DNA from: Gynuella sunshinyii YC6258
GTDB taxonomy: Bacteria; Pseudomonadota; Gammaproteobacteria; Pseudomonadales; Natronospirillaceae
Direction of reading: 5' to 3'
Length of the DNA: 64,000 bases
NCBI RefSeq assembly: GCF_000940805.1
Contig: NZ_CP007142.1
Location: 2,084,593-2,148,592, forward strand
Under the pieces are notes generated by a model. The model had not been told where the DNA came from and did not search any database. It was given only the letters and a program-made list of their open reading frames with translations. The translations under genes were made by a program, and so were the position numbers. Below are positions 60,784 to 64,000 of this stretch, in pieces (the stretch's first letter is position 1; each line of letters starts with the position of its first letter).

Positions 60784-61215
60784 GTGAGTGAATTGGAAAC
60801 TAAACAGAAGAAAAAGAGAGTGGATGGACAAGTTACCGGGTTGGCCGGCGAGTTTTTTGTTGCGGGCGAATTGTTGAAGAGAAATCTTCAAAAATCTATT
60901 ACATTTGGTAACGCCAAAGCCATCGATATTTTTGCACATAATGAAGGCTCAGGTATTACCTACACCGTTCAGGTTAAATCATTAAGGTCTAAAAATTATT
61001 TTCCTATCAAACGATCAGCTATTGTCGATAGTCACGTCTATGTGTTTGTCATTCTCAACAAACCGGGTGTTGTTGTTGAATACTTTGTTGTTCCGGGTTT
61101 TACCTTGGCAAGTGCAGATGGTGATCTCGGTAAGTATCTTGATGATCCGAAATTTCCTGGTATTGGCTGGCGCTCTCTGGAACCTTATCGCGATAACTGG
61201 CAGGTATTTGTGTGA
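60784..61215 (+). CDS. PD-(D/E)XK-like nuclease-fold protein
   Basis: A 143-aa protein with GLAGEFFVAGELLKRN, KAIDIFAHNEG and YTVQVKSLRSK, which fit a small PD-(D/E)XK fold (helix Glu, then Asp, then QxK). Homologues are usually annotated as hypothetical or Holliday-junction-resolvase-like. GTG at 60784 is used, 7 bp after the ClbS-like stop and without a strong ribosome site, so it is probably translated by coupling. Nuclease activity is inference. Confidence 0.65.
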   Translation: MSELETKQKKKRVDGQVTGLAGEFFVAGELLKRNLQKSITFGNAKAIDIFAHNEGSGITYTVQVKSLRSKNYFPIKRSAIVDSHVYVFVILNKPGVVVEYFVVPGFTLASADGDLGKYLDDPKFPGIGWRSLEPYRDNWQVFV

Positions 61216-61292
61216 AGGTTCTGGTTCATAAGGCTCGACAACTTTGGATACTAAATAGTAAAAATCTCCATCAAGCCCATACAATAACCAAC

Positions 61293-61323
61293 GCTGCGAC
61301 CATCAAATAAATCCGGTCGCAGC
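61293..61323. terminator. Hairpin between convergent genes
   Basis: GCTGCGACC (61293-61301) and GGTCGCAGC (61315-61323) form a perfect 9-bp stem with 13-nt loop, between the 3' ends of the convergent PD-(D/E)XK-like and nadV genes. It lacks a strong T-run on either side. Confidence 0.4.
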
Positions 61324-61351
61324 CAAAAGATATTTATCCTGTCACTCTATT

Positions 61352-62728
61352 TCAATCAGCAGACACCTGACCGCGCACCTGATCAAAGGTGTATTCTGTG
61401 ATCAGCTGGCCGTTACGAAAGACGGTGACCAGTTCGTTGGCGCTGGCTGGAATGGAATCTCTGGCGACGGTCTGGTACTGGCCATTTTTCCGTGTTAATG
61501 CCAGGCGGCCTTTCTTCGAGCGTTTGCCGTGATCGGTTACCGGATCTTTGTAGATGTCTTTCCAGTTACCATTGATGCAGATGGCGGATGCTTTCATGGC
61601 AAATTTCTGGGTATCGCGGTGTACTTTCTGCAGCAGTTCGCCACCCATACCGAAGGATACGTTTTCGGCACTGATGCCTTGTTGTTTCATTGCTTCGAGA
61701 ATGGCTTTGATAGAGCCGGGATTGACACCATCACCCTGGATCAGGCGAACACAATCGGGTAATACCCGGTAACCTTTACTGTTGGTACGGCTGCCAAATT
61801 TGGCCATAAGGTGCTCGATGGCTTGTGGTACCACTTCGACCGGGTTGCCGGAATCGGGCCGAACCACCAGGGTTCCTCCCATGGTTTCGACCTGGTTTTT
61901 CAGTTTTCCACCCCACAGGTCGTCGATAGCGGCCCAGAGGTTGTAAGAGTCGCTGACCACGGCAACCACTTTATTTTTGCCGCCAAATTGGTTGAGCATA
62001 TTACGATAGGCATCGGCTTCGCCGTCTCGTCCCCAGCTGGTGATGGTGCTGTGTTCGGCGGCTGGAATAGAGTATCCGGCCATATCGGCACCATAGTAAC
62101 GACGCCCGGCGACGATGGCAGAGAGACTGTCGGTTCCCATGAAGTTGACCAGATGAGCGAGTCCGCCGATGGCAACGGTTTCTTCTGAACTCGCACCACG
62201 GGCTCCAAAGTCGTGCAGCTTGAAGGGCAGGCTGGAGAGGTCGTCAGCGGTTTCGTTCAAATAACCGGCAATGATTTTATGGCAGGCTCTGGATATGGTT
62301 GCCACGGTGGTGGGGTACCAGATGGCCCGTAACAGTGCGGTTTCGATGTAACTGGTTAGCCAGGCACAGGCTGGATCGGTGTTGATGACTTGTGCCATTA
62401 CGTTGCCGGTAGGCACTTCCGCGCCTTCGGGAACGGCTTCGATTTCCAGTGGCAGATAGCCTTGATGAGTATTGAGGATGTAGCTCCAGCCTTCACGGTT
62501 GAATGGCACGCCATGGGCGGCGCAAATGAGGTCTGCCTCGTCAATATCGGCCTGGGTGATCGGGGTGGTGAGGTACTGTTTAATAAACATCTGCAGACCA
62601 AAAAACACCGTGGAAGGATAAATGCCGCCGCGGGATTCAATGTAGCTGGAAATATATTCGGTGCCCTGTGGGTATTGGGCAAAGTGAGAGGTTTTGTAGG
62701 AATCGGTGTTTAAAATCAGGTTCTGCAT
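61352..62728 (-). CDS. nadV: Nicotinamide phosphoribosyltransferase NadV
   Basis: A 458-aa enzyme that converts nicotinamide and PRPP to nicotinamide mononucleotide (NMN) in NAD salvage. The N-terminus MQNLILNTDSYKTSHFAQYP is characteristic. Further conserved blocks are FKLHDFGARGASSEE, SIPAAEHSTITSWGR, VVRPDSGNP, and the phosphate-binding IQGDGVNP and FGMGGELLQKV. Length matches bacterial NadV/eukaryotic NAMPT. It lies downstream, on the same strand, of the NMN adenylyltransferase/Nudix gene that would turn its product into NAD. A 29-bp palindrome of NrtR type lies about 100 bp before its start, which suggests repression when NAD is ample. Confidence 0.96.
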   Translation of the reverse strand: MQNLILNTDSYKTSHFAQYPQGTEYISSYIESRGGIYPSTVFFGLQMFIKQYLTTPITQADIDEADLICAAHGVPFNREGWSYILNTHQGYLPLEIEAVPEGAEVPTGNVMAQVINTDPACAWLTSYIETALLRAIWYPTTVATISRACHKIIAGYLNETADDLSSLPFKLHDFGARGASSEETVAIGGLAHLVNFMGTDSLSAIVAGRRYYGADMAGYSIPAAEHSTITSWGRDGEADAYRNMLNQFGGKNKVVAVVSDSYNLWAAIDDLWGGKLKNQVETMGGTLVVRPDSGNPVEVVPQAIEHLMAKFGSRTNSKGYRVLPDCVRLIQGDGVNPGSIKAILEAMKQQGISAENVSFGMGGELLQKVHRDTQKFAMKASAICINGNWKDIYKDPVTDHGKRSKKGRLALTRKNGQYQTVARDSIPASANELVTVFRNGQLITEYTFDQVRGQVSAD

Positions 62729-62826
62729 GATGGAAATCCTCCAGTCATCATGGGTCAGATGCCGGTCTATCCAGCATCTTCAACAGTTAATGCGGTAAGT
62801 TGTCAGAGCAGTTCCTGCCCTGCGTT

Positions 62827-62855
62827 CAATATAGTGTCCTTATGCCACTATATTG
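62827..62855. promoter_or_regulatory. NrtR-like operator before nadV
   Basis: CAATATAGTG (62827-62836), 9-nt centre, CACTATATTG (62846-62855): perfect 10-bp arms containing TATAGT...ACTATA, the core described for NrtR, the Nudix-related NAD regulator. It sits in the 219-bp gap upstream of nadV. No nrtR gene is within the window. Confidence 0.75.
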
Positions 62856-62947
62856 TCAATTATTATTTTGGGGCTAAACGCCACTAATTAAAAAATCCCG
62901 GAGTCATCGATGCATATTGAACGGAATGACAGCCGGCAATCTGTGAT

Positions 62948-64000
62948 TTATACGGTTCCCAGTAAGTCCTGGATGATGAAGTAGTGATCTTCAAACATGG
63001 TTTGTGGGTCCAGGTTGCTGAGAGGGATCCATTGTGCCGTCTGGGCGTCGTCACCACCTTTCACTTTGGGCAGTTCGGCATTGGGGGCCAGTTCGATGTG
63101 AAAGGTATGGGTAATGGTACGGCCGCGAGTGGAACGGTAGGGGTCATCGTACACGGCTGAACGTTTGATAGAGCCTTTCAGTACCGGTGCCGGCACTTTC
63201 AGCCGGGTTTCTTCGCGTAGTTCTCGCAGACAGGCATCCTGCAGGCGTTCCTGTTGATTGACGAACCCGCCTGGTAACGCCCACAGGCCCTTGCCAGGGT
63301 TGGCACGACGTTGGACCAGCAGCACATGACCGGATTGCACGACCACGGCATCAACGGTAACAAACGTGGGCGCGTACGGGGCGGATTGCCAAGCCTGCTG
63401 ATATTTTTGTACGAACCGGACTTCTTCCTGCAACTGAAGAAAACCGGTATCTGAAGTCACAAAATTCAATAAGTACTCTGCGACGGCGTTGGGCAGCAAT
63501 TCGCTACTGCGCATGGTATCGATGGCAGATTCCGGGGTATCGACAAACAATTGTTCACGCAACGGGGTAGCGCTGATATTGCGGTAATTTTCAATGCTGA
63601 TGCTGTGCCATTGCGGAAACAGGTTCAGATAAAAACCGGTTTGATCTTTTCGATGGCCGATCAGCGCAACTTTGGCTGGCCGGTGCGGAGTGGTGTGATG
63701 AGCGGTGACCAGACCATTTACCGTCGCCTGGACGTTGCGCACCCAGAGTTCGTCATTGTAGGGAACATCCATCAGCGGCAGGCACAGCAGGCGCGCATTT
63801 TCGGATTCATTGAGGCAGGCCCGGACCATGGCTTCACGCTCCTGATGAGTCCAGGGATTTCGGGCATTTCTGGGCTGCCAGGCCGAGCCGATCAACAGCA
63901 CCAGTTTGCTGGCGCGCTCCAGACCCTCTCTGACAATTTTCAGGTGGCCGGAATGAAACGGTTGAAAACGGCCGATGAAGACCGCGAAATCGAATGTCTG
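62948..64000 (-). CDS. Bifunctional NMN adenylyltransferase/Nudix hydrolase, 5'-truncated
   Basis: The frame runs off the right window edge. At the edge the minus strand reads FDFAVFIGRFQPFHSGH, the nucleotidyltransferase GRFQPxHxGH signature of NadM-type NMN adenylyltransferases, so the gene is only missing a few N-terminal residues. The GTG at 63901 that opens a shorter frame is internal. The C-terminal half is a Nudix domain: the box GGFVNQQERLQDACLRELRE followed by ETRL fits GX5EX7REUXEEXGU. The enzyme would make NAD from NMN, and the Nudix half probably hydrolyses ADP-ribose or a related nucleotide. It precedes nadV in the same direction, forming a two-step nicotinamide salvage unit. Confidence 0.93.
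   Translation of the reverse strand, partial: QTFDFAVFIGRFQPFHSGHLKIVREGLERASKLVLLIGSAWQPRNARNPWTHQEREAMVRACLNESENARLLCLPLMDVPYNDELWVRNVQATVNGLVTAHHTTPHRPAKVALIGHRKDQTGFYLNLFPQWHSISIENYRNISATPLREQLFVDTPESAIDTMRSSELLPNAVAEYLLNFVTSDTGFLQLQEEVRFVQKYQQAWQSAPYAPTFVTVDAVVVQSGHVLLVQRRANPGKGLWALPGGFVNQQERLQDACLRELREETRLKVPAPVLKGSIKRSAVYDDPYRSTRGRTITHTFHIELAPNAELPKVKGGDDAQTAQWIPLSNLDPQTMFEDHYFIIQDLLGTV

Noticed and set aside
1-64000. rRNA or tRNA genes, integrase and complete insertion sequences
   Set aside because: None seen by eye on either strand; the accessory stretch 47450-61215 has no visible transposase or integrase, so no defined mobile element is claimed.

Overview
The window (about 55% GC overall, long ATGA-coupled operons, Shine-Dalgarno starts, tripartite efflux, NadV/NrtR-type NAD salvage) looks like the chromosome of a marine or soil gammaproteobacterium rich in secondary metabolism. 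The species cannot be named from the sequence alone.

Positions 1-45747 hold most of a nonribosomal peptide synthetase (NRPS) assembly line: five consecutive + strand genes, the first cut at its 5' end by the window edge. I count 12 condensation (C), 12 adenylation (A), 12 carrier (T), 4 epimerization (E) and 1 terminal thioesterase (TE) domains. The order is (E)-C-A-T-C-A-T / dock-C-A-T-E-C-A-T-E-C-A-T / dock-C-A-T-C-A-T / dock-C-A-T-E-C-A-T / dock-C-A-T-C-A-T-E-C-A-T-TE. Specificity codes read by eye suggest ...D-aa - Ser - Val-like - D-Asp - D-(basic, Dab-like) - Thr - Gly - Ile - D-Ile - X - Ala - D-(Ile/Val) - Glu, released by the TE. Genes 2-5 start with TubC-type docking domains and genes 1-4 end in short acidic tails, which fits ordered hand-over between subunits. 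A CmlA-type diiron beta-hydroxylase follows (45845-47449) and probably hydroxylates one carrier-bound residue.

Genes 4 and 5 share a near-identical 6.3-kb block (25891-32267 and 37190-43526). It is a recent duplication with a swapped pocket region in one A domain and a second breakpoint inside the last A domain. Each block copy carries one single-base frameshift (about 26580 and about 43527). These are either real lesions or residual sequence errors in a repeat.

Positions 47450-50078 hold a decayed hipB-hipA toxin-antitoxin locus, apparently split by a 1.6-kb segment carrying a zinc alcohol dehydrogenase. Next is a stand-alone Card1/Can2-like CARF nuclease (50079-51245, minus strand). A TetR repressor is divergent from an outer-membrane factor / EmrA-like / EmrB-like efflux operon (51972-56894) with a clear palindromic operator between them.

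Positions 57027-61215 form an accessory stretch: two small minus-strand genes with a structured GC-rich leader, a very AT-rich P-loop ATPase gene (possible defence gene), an unknown gene, a ClbS/DfsB-family gene and a PD-(D/E)XK-like gene. The window ends with minus-strand NAD-salvage genes: nadV preceded by an NrtR-like palindrome, and the 3' part of a bifunctional NMN adenylyltransferase/Nudix gene cut by the window edge.
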